From: Astropecten irregularis
Lineage: Eukaryota > Echinodermata > Asteroidea > Paxillosida > Astropectinidae
NCBI GenBank assembly: GCA_963971285.1
Contig: OZ020250.1
Location: 13,810,499-13,874,498, forward strand
Direction of reading: 5' to 3'
Length of the DNA stretch: 64,000 bases
The position numbers and the translations under genes were made by a program. Shown piece after piece: positions 32,013-44,900 of the stretch (the stretch's first letter is position 1; every line of letters starts with the position of its first letter). A model generated the notes under the pieces. The model saw nothing but the letters and a program-made list of their open reading frames with translations, made no database searches and had not been told where the DNA came from.

Positions 32013-33230
32013 TATGAAAGCAGAAAATGTAATTCTTTTATGAGATCCTTCATGGACTGGCTGCGTGAATGTGTGCACACTCTGCTCAATTCTGGATTTC
32101 TCACTTACATTTACTTGGCGACATCCCGATGGATTACCGTCTGAACACCCACAAGTTTCCCAAAATAAATCATGGTTGAAACATGTGTTCATTAATGAAT
32201 ACGGTACATGGAATGAGAAGTAGCTTGGGCCTTGTGGGAATAAGTGTCAGTGGACATATCAGATCACATGTACATGTATGAGATCCTCATACAATTTGCA
32301 AGGTCCTACAAACCATGACCTTTAAAAGAAAAAAATATGAAGCTAACAAAAAGATAGACAAGCAATAAATCAGGACAACTTTTGATGGTCACTTGACATT
32401 CTCAGCTTGGACACATACATACATGTATGAGGCAAATTCCCAATAGCAATAATTCCAGCTGACATACATGATGTACAATGTGGCAAAGTAGAAACACTGC
32501 TGTTGGAGGTGAACAAGAGTCAAAGAGATGCACCAGCATAGAAACATGTAGATGACAATTAGAATAAGCCAACAATTATGAGATTAATTTAAATATAACA
32601 CATGCCAATGCATATGTGTTATTTGCCACTTTTCTGTTCGTCACCTTTCGTTGCTGGCATATTTATATGTAATCACAAAATTGCAATCTGGCACGGCTTG
32701 GCAATTTATTGTCAGGGCTGTGATTCATTGTACTTGCATAAAAAACCCTGAAAACAAAGCCCCAAAAAACTGAAAATCATACATTTCCTATACTTTTGTA
32801 CAGGCAAAGTGAGGTCTGCCTTTTCAAGTATTGCCACCTATCACAGTGGAAATTTCGAGCTGAAAGTAAAATCATCCGGTGCAGTGGATGTGAAATACAA
32901 CAGAAATCTGTTGCGATGTGGTTAACATTTCAACAGTTGATGTACACACTATGTACATGTGTGCATGTGCACCACTGGCAGCAGCACTAGAGCCTATATG
33001 AAAATGTCAAGTGGTCTGACCATCAGGCGATGTACATGAGGCAACTGGCAATACCGCTGCGCACTAAAAATAGCACCGAACCTCAGACAAACATTGCAAC
33101 CGGCCATGCAAACGTGTGGTGAGTGGGGGTACTATGTATGCGCGTGCATGCATGGTGTGACGTCATTAGTGCGGAACGCTATTACTAAAAGTCTTTTTTT
33201 TTTTTAGCTAAGACTTGGTGATGCTACATG
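32013..33230. other. no gene recognised
   Basis: AT-rich with many ACATGTA words; no strong open frame or repeat. Confidence 0.5.
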
Positions 33231-33234
33231 TGGA

Positions 33235-33606
33235 CACGTTCTCACAAACCAAAAAGCGTGACTATTTGTGTCACGCTCCAAATCGAACAAAAAAAGACAA
33301 AGAGTCGAGATTGTTGTTGTTTCCACACAGGCAAAAAAGCGCGACCCAAATCGCACCGGTACGATTACTATCAAACAGCGTGTACGCAGTGAAATGTGAA
33401 GTTGGCATGCATCCTAAACTCGCAGGCCCGCCTTGCATGATGGGATATAAAAAAAACCGTATTTTTTGGCGCACCGTTCACACAGCAAATAATCATTACA
33501 ATTTGCAAAAAGACGCACTCCAAATCCCGATTATTTGTGTCCCCACACAAATAAGCACGACTAAAGCGCGACCCAAATAGTCGCTCTTTTGGTGTGTGAG
33601 AACGTG
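33235..33606. mobile_element. 370-bp MITE with long imperfect inverted ends
   Basis: Left CACGTTCTCACAAACC then GCGTGACTATTTGTG; right, reversed, CACGTTCTCACACACC then GCGACTATTTGGGTCGCG. ACCCAAATCG repeats lie inside. Confidence 0.75.
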
Positions 33607-33713
33607 CCTGCTGATACATACTTATTTTTTTAATTGGTGAATTATGCAGGGAACTTGTAGTAATATGAAAACACACATTCAGCATTTCAGAGATTAACCT
33701 GTATTAAAGATAT

Positions 33714-33865
33714 GGAGTCGATTTCACAAAGCCCTTCGATCGATCGTAACTCAAGTTACAATTGATAACCCATCGTAGGGGGCATATTCCACATAGGGTT
33801 CAATGCATCAAAAGTACTATACGATTGATAGTAAGTTACAAAGAGTTTGGTGAAATCGACCCCAG
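33714..33865. mobile_element. CCAATTTCA-ended MITE, core 4
   Basis: GGAGTCGATTTCACAAAGCC to TTTGGTGAAATCGACCCC, with CGATCGATCGTAACTC. Confidence 0.75.
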
Positions 33866-34235
33866 GACAGAGAAAGATACTGATCACGTGCACTTGCAGA
33901 AAGTGGACGCACCAGAAATCACAAATGTTCAAAGATGTGCCGACAAAATTACTTTTAAATGCCAAAAATGTGTCAGTCAAAACGTTAACTGTGAAAAGTG
34001 TCATGAAATATAATTATAGGCTCATACAACGCTAGTCCTTCCACACAGGAAAGGCAACATTGTTTGTGCCATATGGGGACATAAATGTGAAGTGCAAATT
34101 GAAGGTGGTTTTTTTTTGGGCTAGTTAGCAAGTGTAGAAAAATGTATCTGTTCACCCTTTAGCTGTGCAGCTAGTATTCAATAGTTCACCTTGACACCTA
34201 CATGTACCAGTGCAGATAAAGTACTTAAATAATCC

Positions 34236-34537
34236 GGGCCCAATTTCATGAAATCCGTTACCGTTTTGGCCTTAGCAAAAATTCTTCGCTTACATTAGCA
34301 GACTTTATTTGGTTATGGTTAGCGTATTTCAAGGGAGACTTTCATTTTTGGTAACGTAAAGCAAGGTTTTTGTGCAGTGTGCATGACAGCGTGTTATCAG
34401 AAAATAATTACGGCTACCCTCAAAATTCTTTGCTAACCGAAAATCTTTCTTACGGATTCCAGGAAATAGATTTTAAGTGTAGCAGTGCCCGTAAACACAA
34501 AAATAGACCATAAATTGTTTCCATGAAATTGGGCCCC
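34236..34537. mobile_element. CCAATTTCA-ended MITE, core 5
   Basis: GGGCCCAATTTCATGAAATC to CCATGAAATTGGGCCC; the inner sequence is unlike the other cores. Confidence 0.7.
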
Positions 34538-34539
34538 TG

Positions 34540-37500
34540 AAAACTTTCATACAAAAGATTATGGTAAGTTGGCTAGTAATTTCAATTTCTATAAGCACAT
34601 GGTCTCTTACATAAATTATGGTAATAAGTCAATCTGACCTACATGTTGTGTGGCAAATTTTGAAATTTGCAATGCAACAGGTTTCTGAAACTACAGACAT
34701 GGTCAGTGGCAAGTTAAGGAAACAGGGATCAAACCGCTAATCCTTATAAAATGTCAAGAATCCCTCTTCGAAAACCACCCAAAACAAAAGAGCCCACAAT
34801 GCCCCCAGTTATGATTTTCGTAAAATACATGTAGTTGACTGTTCTACATGAAAGTGTCTAAATTTTACTGTGGGGGGCGGGGGTTACCAATGTGCATGCC
34901 ATGCAAACGAAAAATTTGCATTTAATTATATCGCGTGAAAAGAGAGAAAAAAAACACTGGGATTGGTTTTCCCCCTTTTTTCTTATTCAACAAAACAAAA
35001 ATAGTAAAATACACTGTACCTGTATTTAAAAACTGCACTGTAACTTTGGTCTTTTTAATTTCAGAATTAGGAGGTGACGCCTCAATAACAGTACCAGCCC
35101 CGATTACTGTGACATTTTAATGTTGTTAAAGCAAGGTACAGTGTACCATGAGAAGTGAAAAAACATAATGTGGAATGCGTATACATGTGTACGGTGGTGG
35201 GGATGGAAGGGAGGGGTAAGAGGGTTGGTACCGATGTGTACACTATGCGTACAGGAGGGGGGTCTATAAAATCAGCATTTTTTGAGTTTATGAATGGCCC
35301 CTTTTACCATAATTCAATGTAATCTGCAGACTTTTGCACCATCAAACTTCCATGAAAAAATTCTCAACTAAAATGTTGCACAGCATAAAATGTGGTGCAC
35401 CATTTATACCATAGTGTTGGTTTTTGTGAAATCATGTTGATGTTTACTGGCTAATCGTTTGATCAAAAACATAATCAACGGTTTGTAGTATAAAAATTAT
35501 AGGATAGTTAACTGTCGCTGGAAAATGGTCCTACTACAACACCACATAGTGATGTCCAATGAAAATTGAATAAATCTGAATGACAGGCCACAAATTGTAC
35601 GGCGGAATCGACGGATCTTTTATTTTGCCGTGCTGCCCTCCACAAAAATTGTGACCGTTACGGCCAGTGTTGCCGTGCCCTTTTTCCTTCCTGGCTGTAG
35701 TGCTCCGCCGCCACTAACAAGCCGTTTTTTACTAAGCACTTTGCAGTATATATTTACTTCAGGAATAATCTGGAAACACACACAACCATCTTATTTCCAA
35801 TTTAACTTTCAGACTTTCCGCCGATGATTTCGCACGAACTGACAAATTGGGGCAAACTGACAAAAGTGACAAGTTTGCTTGCCCTAAAAATAATGAAATT
35901 TGAGGCCTGGAATGATATCAGTGTTTGTAAATCATACCAATGTTATCGTGATCATTAGTTGTGTAAAGGGAAGATACAATTTTCATACACGGACAATAAA
36001 GTAAACTATACATGTATTCAAACATTCTTAATAATGAGACTTAGGTCTACCATGTAGCCTACACTTTGACAGATAACCCTAAGTTTAACCTGTAAAAACG
36101 GGGAAGCATTTACTTAAAAAAAACACTTAGAATTCTTCAGTTCAGTCCCATAGGATTTGTACACAGGGTATCAAGTTTTGTCTGTGTATGTCTTCCCTAG
36201 ACCTGCAAAGCTAGCACTCATCATTTTTTGCTACTGCAGTGCTGCAGCTGTACTGTAGGCTGTATTGTAGGTTTACCAATTCAAATTGAAAATGGAAAAG
36301 AAAATTGGCCCATTCAATCACATTTAACCATTTCAACAGGGACAGGCCTGTTCGCCTCCACATTTCTTCAAAGAAGGTAAAATTTAACAAATTCTATTTG
36401 ACATTGTGCACGAGCGAAGGCGTTTTTTTACCGCTTCAGTTCGAACAAACATGGCGACTCGAGTTCACATTGTTTGCACCACTTAATTTAGGGGGAATCA
36501 CCCAAGGTAAGATCATAAAAACATCGAAAAAATCTTCTTTGAAAACTTTTAAAGAATGACTTAAGTAGGCTGTTGCTTTTGGTATAATATGTAATCTATC
36601 AAGGGACAGCAAGATGTTAATCTCGATTAAAAACAATAAACGTAACCAACGAGTTGACTTTAAACACCCCTCTTTTAAATTTGGTTGTGACCAGTAAACA
36701 AATTGCTGTGTAAACTATACGGGCAAGCAGGAAACCCATCTGTCCCGTGAAATTCAACACGAAATTTCATGTTTATTATTCAATAATTTTCGAAAAAGTG
36801 GACATATTATATATCTATGACACACAATGTTTGAGATAACTGCAATTATCTTGCCATTAAATTACTTGAAGAGTGTTTTTCGTGAGGCTACATTTCGGGA
36901 GGATTGCAGTTGTGTATGCAAAGTGAATATGCGAGGGGTTGGGTATTGTCTGCATGTTCCGTGCACGAGATTTGAGTCCTTGCGTTTTCAAAACCCCCTG
37001 AAAAACCTGCCATATATTTCCAATAAAACATTTGTTTTTAATTCTACATAACTATAGACTCCAGAGAACAGGGTGACAAATCACCAACCCACTTTTCAAC
37101 CGTAAAACAAACTGCAGCTGAAAATACTGCAGTCGAAATTATGCCGATCAGCTGTGCATTTCGCGTTACAAGTAAGTACGCAACAAATAAGTCGAATTGC
37201 AACTGAAAAATGGCCCAAGAATTCACAATGTAGTTCATAGTTCAGGACCTGCTGAACATAATGAAAACAACTGATGCCTTTGGAATCACACAGCGCATAT
37301 AATGGGTGAAATTACAACATGGGGATAACTGAAAAGGCAAGATAAAACAGAAGACACGGCATCGAAAATATGGAAACAGCGCTAGTAAAACGAAACCTTA
37401 CGATGGGTCGACCGTGCCGTACACATCGTTGTTCATTCACGGAACGTTATAGCAAACAAGGCCGAGGTAGGTTCATGTTCGTTGTGGCAAACCCCGAACC

Positions 37501-37680
37501 ACCTCACCAATTTAGCCGCTATTTTATCAGTTTAACATCTATAACTTCGAAGGTAGAAATTATGACAAACATTATACAAACAGAGTGAAAATTACCGTGA
37601 TCAGAGCTCTGATGCGTGTGATTCTGGAGGATATTTTCAGACGATCATTCCTCTAGCGTACCGCTCGTACAAGGTCCCAC
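34540..37680. other. no gene recognised; one candidate plus-strand exon
   Basis: Mostly unique sequence. At 36,449 AACATGGCG is a good start context, but the frame stops after 11 codons; a consensus donor (CCAAG|GTAAGATC) follows at about 36,506. Confidence 0.35.
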
Positions 37681-37750
37681 TGCAAAATTGCCGTACAGTC
37701 TGTGACGTCATGCATAATCTATTTATTTGACCAATCAGACCTTTATTTAT
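37680..37750. promoter_or_regulatory. possible promoter: CRE next to CCAAT box
   Basis: TGACGTCA (37,702-37,709) lies about 20 bp from GACCAATCAGA, a full NF-Y consensus. This spacing is typical of animal housekeeping promoters. It could drive the unseen first exon of SIN3 on the minus strand; a possible donor (ACG|GTAATT) lies near 37,595. No transcript evidence. Confidence 0.4.
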
Positions 37751-37915
37751 TCTTCAAAGCACCGCGCGTAAAATGGTTGAATACTTCCGGGTTTAGCGCT
37801 AAATTTGAAAAAGTTACTTCTTGGACTTAATTTCAAATGCATAGATGAAAAAAAGTTAATCGAGTATATTGCCCCTCCCCAAACATGAAAACAGAATAAA
37901 TGCATACTGTATATT

Positions 37916-38269
37916 TTAAAGGCACTATCATACTTTGGTATCATACCGAAACAGAAATCTTCACAGATTTACCTAAATTACAGGGTATAAGATATAATTA
38001 TAGTAATGGTGGGAGTCTTTCTGACTGAAATGCTGTATTTATCCAGTTATCCAGAAAAGAGTAAAACCAATGACCCAAAACAATTTTGATCTTTTAAAGA
38101 TCAAAGATTCCGGTGAAAATATTTTTATAATACTGTGGCCATTTTTCACTGTTTTCTCAGAAAGCGAGCAACGTGGTACTGGGTATTTCACAGATGACTG
38201 TTATTACTGTATCTTCCTTGATATTTCTGCCCATGATGAATCAGGAATTTCCTTGACATTACAATTTAA
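37916..38269. mobile_element. TTAA-type MITE with damaged right end
   Basis: Left end GGCACTATCATACTTTGG; the right end has lost the CCAAAGTATGAT part but a TTAA remains. Confidence 0.65.
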
Positions 38270-38274
38270 AACAT

Positions 38275-39550
38275 GATCTTAATTAACACCATCCCATATT
38301 GAAAACATAAAGCTCAACTGAATAACAATATAAAAAATTTTTCAATTTCTTTGCAGTTAATCGTTTTTATTAATCTTGGAATAGTTTTTTAATCAATTAA
38401 TAAATTCCTATTAAAATAAATTTCAATTTAATTTCAGAAACAAGCATAATAATTAGTTAGCTCCCAAATTCATGATAATAATATTGTGTTAATAATCAAT
38501 TAATTAATTGTAATCTATATAGATTGGTACAATTCTCTGAAATGAAATGTAAGAAAAATAACATTCATATTGTGGGTACTCCTACAATTAACACTAGCAA
38601 TGTTTTTCATTTGGATGATACAGGGATGAGATTGACCAATGATACAAATGTCTGAAAACAGCTGACAGGGAGCATAAAAAGTCTGAAATCTGAAAATCTC
38701 CTTTACTTTTGTACACAGCCTGTGAGGAAAAAAGTCTGAAACCCAAAACAAAAAAGTCTGAAATCAGATTTTAATCTGATAAATCTCATCCCTGCAAGTG
38801 CATAGCACACCATGTCACACATGAAATTTTATAAATTCTTTATCCTAATTTTATCTCATCACAATACATGTATATTGATAATTGCAGTGTCTATGTATTA
38901 CAAAACTAACAGTATAAGCTATGGATGCCTGTAGGTATGAATGAAAATAAACATATATCGATCACTTTGATTTTTAAATTATGATACAGATACAAACTTA
39001 TATTACTTTGTTTCAGCTTTTAAGTGATACTTTCTGAATAAAATATTGTATTAAAAATCACGCTTTTGCATTATGTTGATGTGGCATATCATTCCATAAA
39101 ACGGAATAATATATCATTATAATAAAGTCTTTATAATATTTGTAACATAAATTGTTCTGTCAGGTCAAGTCTAGCCGTTATAAGTATGATAATACCAAAA
39201 TGTATATCATCATTTCATCAATATAATCTTAACAAATTATGAATGACAATATGGAAATTCCAAATTACATAAATTGAATCTGGAACCTTGAGCATACAGA
39301 AACTCAATAGGTAATGGTGGTGACACCGTATACATTTTATATCATCATGTTTTCATTACATGGGACCTATAAAAAAAAAAAAAATTCTCAAGAAAATTGA
39401 GTCAATGATTATGTATAAAATTAGGTGTAAATTCCATTGTGATACAAAACTAAATATTTAATTTACATGCTATAAGATTATATGATTGTCCGTGATTAAT
39501 GATTATATTATTTAAATACTGAAGCCTTACAGTAATAATATAATAATTGA
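38275..39550. other. no gene recognised; very AT-rich
   Basis: AT-rich sequence with a short hAT-like element (38.62-38.79 kb); no coding signal. Confidence 0.6.
38621..38794. mobile_element. short hAT-like element
   Basis: CAGGGATGAGATT at the left and AAATCTCATCCCTG at the right; AAAGTCTGAAA repeated inside. No target duplication recognised. Confidence 0.55.
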
Positions 39551-39553
39551 AAA

Positions 39554-39799
39554 GGGGCCAATTTCATAGAGATGCGTAAGCACCAAGATTTGCTTTATAA
39601 GCACAAAACACCTTGGTGAACGAAATCAGTATGCCAGCCAAAATTCTTTGTAAATGTTATGCTAAGCAAACAATGCCTGAATACACGTCAAAAGCATTAA
39701 ACATTACATGAACATTTGGTTGGCAATCCTGTTTGATCAAGGAAGACTTTCCATGCTTAAGCAAATGTTGTGCTTAAGCAGCTCTATGAAATTGGCCCC
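39554..39799. mobile_element. CCAATTTCA-ended MITE, core 3
   Basis: GGGGCCAATTTCATAGAGAT to GCTCTATGAAATTGGCCCC. Confidence 0.8.
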
Positions 39800-40296
39800 T
39801 GGTAATGACACAAACTGGAGATGTGACTGTGACATCATAATATATATTATATAGCAAATAAGTTCATTGAGTTGCCATGGTTTTCAGTGGGCGATAGATT
39901 TGGGTCACATGTTGGTTGGCTTCTGGAGGTGAAACCTCCAGATAAATTTGGACGGAAACATTAAAGTGGCCACTACATATAAACAACAAAATTGTGAGAA
40001 CTTGCATCAAAAAGCTGTAGAGTGCAAGCTAAGTCACACAGCTGGCTGCTTTTATTTGGAGATTTCTGGGCACATCTGTCCGGGCTACTTTTATTGGTTT
40101 CTTATGTAATTCATTATGATCTCATGCAATCATAAGTAAGTACATTCAATCATGCATGGTTTAAATGCGATCTGTGGATATGAATCATAAGTCACCGACT
40201 AGACACAATGAATTATCTACATGATTAGAAAGACTGAAGTCTGAGCTTCAATATGGTGCATATGTTGCAAGTCCGTCACCCTGAGTGCTTCCAAAA

Positions 40297-41573
40297 TTCC
40301 AATGGAGCTATGCACAAGTTCCAATGGAGCTATGCACAAGTCCCAATGGAGGTATGCACAAGTTCCAATGGAGCTATGCACAAGTTCCAATGGAGCTATG
40401 CACAAGTCCAAATGGAGGTATGCACAAGTTCCAATGGAGCTATGCACAAGTCCAAATGGAGGTATGCACAAGTTCCAATGGAGCTATGCACAAGTTCCAA
40501 TGGAGCTATGCACAAGTCCAAATGGAGCTATGCACAAGTTCCAAATGGAGCTATGCACAAGTTCCAATGGAGCTATGCACAAGTTCCAATGGAGCTATGC
40601 ACAAGTCCAAATGGAGGTATGCACAAGTTCCAATGGAGCTATGCACAAGTCCAAATGGAGGTATGCACAAGTTCCAATGGAGCTATGCACAAGTTCCAAT
40701 GGAGCTATGCACAAGTCCAAATGGAGGTATGCACAAGTTCCAATGGAGCTATGCACAAGTTCCAATGGAGCTATGCACAAGTTCCAATGGAGCTATGCAC
40801 AAGTTCCAATGGAGCTATGCACAAGTTCCAATGGAGCTATGCACAAGTTCCAATGGAGATATGCACAAGTCCAAATGGAGGTATGCACAAGTTCCAATGG
40901 AGCTATGCACAAGTTCCAATGGAGATATGCACAAGTCCAAATGGAGGTATGCACAAGTTCCAATGGAGCTATGCACAAGTTCCAATGGAACTATGCACAA
41001 GTTCCAATGGAGCTATGCACAAGTTCCAATGGAGCTATGCACAAGTTCCAATGGAGCTATGCACAAGTTCCAACGGAGCTATGCACAAGTTCCAATGGAA
41101 CTATGCACAAGTTCCAATGGAGCTATGCACAATTAAGTTCCAATGGAGCTATGCACAAGTTCCAATGGAGCTATGCACAAGTTCCAATGGAGCTATGCAC
41201 AAGTTCCAATGGAGCTATGCACAAGTTTCAATGGAGCTATGCACAAGTTCCAATGGAGCTATGCACAAGTCCCAATGGAGCTATGCACAAGTTCCAATGG
41301 AACTATGCACAAGTTCCAACGGAGCTATGCACAAGTTCCAATGGAGCTATGCACAAGTCCCAATGGAGCTATGCACAAGTCCCAATGGAGCTATGCACAA
41401 GTTCCAATGGAACTATGCACAAGTTCCAACGGAGCTATGCACAAGTTCCAATGGAGCTATATGCACAAGTTCCAATGGAGCTATGCACAAGTTCCAATGG
41501 AGCTATATGCACAAGTTCCAATGGAGCTATATGCACAAGTTCCAATGGAGCTATGCACAATTAAGTTCCAATG
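40297..41573. repeat. 22-bp minisatellite, about 58 units
   Basis: The unit (for example 40,299-40,320) has core GGAGCTATGCACAAG and repeats nearly perfectly. Common variants are GGAGGTATGCACAAG and CCAAATGG; these alternate in the left half, giving a 44-66-bp higher-order pattern, while the right half is more uniform. Three units carry an extra TA (CTATATGCAC), and two carry the same AATTAAG interruption (near 41,130 and 41,555). Because 22 is not a multiple of 3 and the unit lacks stops, long open frames run through all three plus frames; they are artefacts. The array ends about 170 bp beyond the SELENBP1 stop, so it may be in its 3' UTR. Confidence 0.97.
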
Positions 41574-41599
41574 TTCCAACAGCCACCACCAAGTTATTA

Positions 41600-41641
41600 A
41601 AAAACAAACAAACAGGCAAACAAACAAACAAACAAACAGGC
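41600..41641 (+). repeat. AAAC microsatellite
   Basis: Run of CAAA/AAAC units directly between the minisatellite and the SELENBP1 stop codon. Confidence 0.9.
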
Positions 41642-41745
41642 TGGAATCATCTGAATAATGTTCTAGGCTGGAAAGTAAATACGTCATTTGAAATTAATGG
41701 CGATTTTCATGATTTATCTTTGGTCAGGCAATATGCCAGCTTGCT

Positions 41746-41926
41746 CTACAAGTTTGCAGTTGAAGCCAGGTAGATATCGGAGGTGCAGTCTCCTCCTGGG
41801 TAGCGGATCTCGTGGGCGAGGGCTGGTCCCTCTGGCTCCTTGCCAAAGTCCACCAGAAAGTCCTTGTTGAGTGTCAGACCACCGACTTCAGTGTTGACGT
41901 CTATCTGCAGCATGACAGATCCAGTC
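41746..41926 (-). CDS. SELENBP1: SELENBP1 coding exon 10, C-terminus and stop
   Basis: Residues 422-481 plus stop: [20 protein letters not shown] then [20 protein letters not shown] and [19 protein letters not shown]. The last five residues go beyond the point where the tandem paralogue stops (SDIYLA). Confidence 0.97.
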
Positions 41927-44900
41927 CTGAAATGGAGAAACAAATTTGAGAATTTGTGGAACATTATCAGATTTAGGTCATTATTTTAGACCTAAAAGGC
42001 TAGATTTGGCAAAACACTCAGATGAATCTTGAGATGAGTTGTCAATATCGATATTCATCTGCTATTATTGATTTGTAAATAATAACAATTATTGATAAAT
42101 CAATAATAACAGATAAATTAAGGCGCCCGCCGAGACAAGGGATTTGATTTATCCCGCTGACCTGAGCTAGTTCGGTGGCCTAGCGATATGGCATCCATCT
42201 GCACTAGTAAGCAGGAGGTAGTGGGTTCGAATCCCACCTGAGCCAACGCATGATTTTTTCATGTGCACTCAACAAGCACTTAGTGAAGTGCTCATCTACC
42301 ACCAGTGATCACCACCAGTGATTGTTTGTAAATAAAAGAAAGGTCTAGCGGTATGTGCGTGGTTTCACGGCTTCTGACTTCCAAACAAACAAAGATAAAT
42401 GACTATTAGGGACACCACCAACATATAGAGCTGGATAGCTAAGTTGGTAGAGCGCCTGTACGGTATTCCGGGGGTCGCTGGTTCGAATCCAGCTCCAGTC
42501 AATTTTTCTTTGTTCACTAATCAATAAAAGAAAGGTCTATTAGTGACTTACGTGATCATCTCGGGATAGAACTGTTTATCCCAGCCACTGTAGAGGGAAG
42601 TGGTCACATAGAGCCTCTTGCCGTCCAGGCTGAGCTGGATCATCTGGGGTCCTCCGTTGACGCGTTTGCCCCCCATGTACAGCGGCTCAGGCTGCTTGGT
42701 CAGATCCTTGTCGTCTGTCACTTTCACAGCCGAGTCTGTACAGATCAGACCGCCCAGGAAAATCTGTTCCAAAAAAAATTCAATAAGCATAATATTCACA
42801 TAGGGGTTTAAGCTGGCAATTTGATTTTCTTTAGGTTATTTGTGCTTAAAGGTAGCATCACACTTTGGTAGCATACGGAAACAGAAATCTTCACAGATTT
42901 ACCAATAACTTACAGGTTATAAAGAAGGGGTATGGTAGAAACATACCGATAAAATATCTCTGCCTGAAATGCTGCATTTATCCAGGATAGAGAGTAAAAC
43001 CAATGACCAAAATTATTTTTGATCTTTTAAAGATCAAAAATAAAAGAGAAAAGATTAACAATAATGCGACCGTTTTTCATTGTTTTCTGAAAAAGTGGGC
43101 ACCGTATGGGACTGAAATTTTCACAGATGACTGTTATTGTATCTTCCTTGATATTTCTGCCCATGATGAATATGTATTTCTTTGACAAAAACCAAAGTAT
43201 GATATTACCTTAATGGGAGAGGAACTTAAATACTGGTACAACCTAGTCATTGGAAAGCCTGGCCAGGCCCGGGCCTTCAGGCCCGAAATCCCCTTTTTGC
43301 TAGCTCTGAACTTCAATACAACAGAGCTGCTTAAAACCAATCAAGCTAGTCCATTGGATGGTCTAGTCAAGGGCCAATTTCATAGAGCTGCTTAAGCACA
43401 AAATTTGCTTAAGCATGAAAAGTCTTCCTTGGTCAAACAGGATTACCAACAAAATGTTCATGTGATGTTTACTGCTTTTGACTTGTGTTCGGTCATTGTT
43501 AGCTGAACATAACATCCACAGGGAGTTTTGATTGGCATACCGATTTTATTGAATACCAAGGTTTTTGGTGCTTAAGCAGATATTGGTACTTAAGCAGCTC
43601 TATGAAATTGGCCCCAGACTGAAAAGACTTGCTTACATCAAGTCTGAGATATGTGGCTGTTGTTCAGCTTCGAGTGGATACAGTGCACCAGAGTTGGATT
43701 ACAGAAGCTGCAGAGCCTAGGTAAAGCCCAAGCCTGCCTGCTTTTCAATGGCTGAGCCCAACCAGTATCAAAGTTTCGCTCCCTAAGCAAATGTTGGTGC
43801 TTAAAGGTAGTATCATACTTTGGTAAAGTTGATAGAGCAGCTGCGGTCTGTTCATAATTTGATTTGTTGTGGAATAAAAACAGACCTTTGAAAATTTTCA
43901 GCTCAATTGATCATTGGAAACAGTAGAAAACAGCAAAACAATGTTGCAATTGTTAAGCAAAAATTGTGAGGTAATTGTAATTGTGAGGTTTTGATCTGAG
44001 AGACCAAAACTGTTTTTGGTATTTTGTTTTACTCATTTCTGGAAAAATACAGCATTTCAGGTAGAAAAATGTTAATGGTATGTGTGTACCAGGTCTATCT
44101 TTATACCCTGTAAGTTACCCATAAATCTGTGAACATGTCTGTCAATTTGGTTTCCTAAGTTTGAAGAAAGTTCTATGAACTTTTGTGAAGTATATAAACT
44201 TTCCTAAGTTCTATGAAACTGGCTCCAAATCTCACACGCAAGGAGCATTAATGGTGAAAGTATGGCCCTTTAAGAAATGACGGCTTGGGCTTGAGCTTCG
44301 TCATCTAAAAGCTGAAAATACAGGTTATGAATTTTCCCTGAGGTTGAAGTTCCGTTTTCTTGTTTGAAACAGAGTACGGTACTTTGGAATCGTACCCCAA
44401 AAACCTCTATTTCGATACCTGTTATTTTAGAATGGATGTAAGAAATGGAGCCCAAGCCGGATCCGGAGTCCAAACCAATGTTTTGTAAAGGCCCTAAGTC
44501 TTTAGGCAACCTCCATGCAATCATCCACCAATAAATATGAGCCTGCTGTATGATGAAGGCAGCATTACTGACCCAACAGGAACTCCATGCTGAGAATTCA
44601 GGAGTATACACTGCACGATGTCACATTGAGAGATATGAGCCTACCAGTTATTTGCAAGGACGTGCTTTGACCCGCTAGTTATATACCGCACCATTTCTGA
44701 TTTTCTTACCTGGCCGACCAGCTTTGGGTTGCGAGTGTCGGTGATGTCATACTGCCTGATGTCACCGTGGAACCAGTTGCTGAAGAAGACAAAGCGGTCG
44801 TCCATGGACAAAAGGATATCGGTGATGAGACCTGCAAAGAGAATTGGTGAAGAATACAGCTCAGATGATGTAAATTACAGAAAATATTAATACAAATAAT

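Noticed and set aside
40297..41573. CRISPR-like array
   Set aside because: Units are directly adjacent without spacers, and the host is an animal.
40253..41773. A 506-codon open frame of 22-residue repeats
   Set aside because: It is produced by a stop-free 22-bp minisatellite; equally long frames exist in the other plus frames, and indels between units change frame freely.
42420..42500. A functional tRNA gene
   Set aside because: It is the head of a SINE bounded by a 17-bp target duplication.
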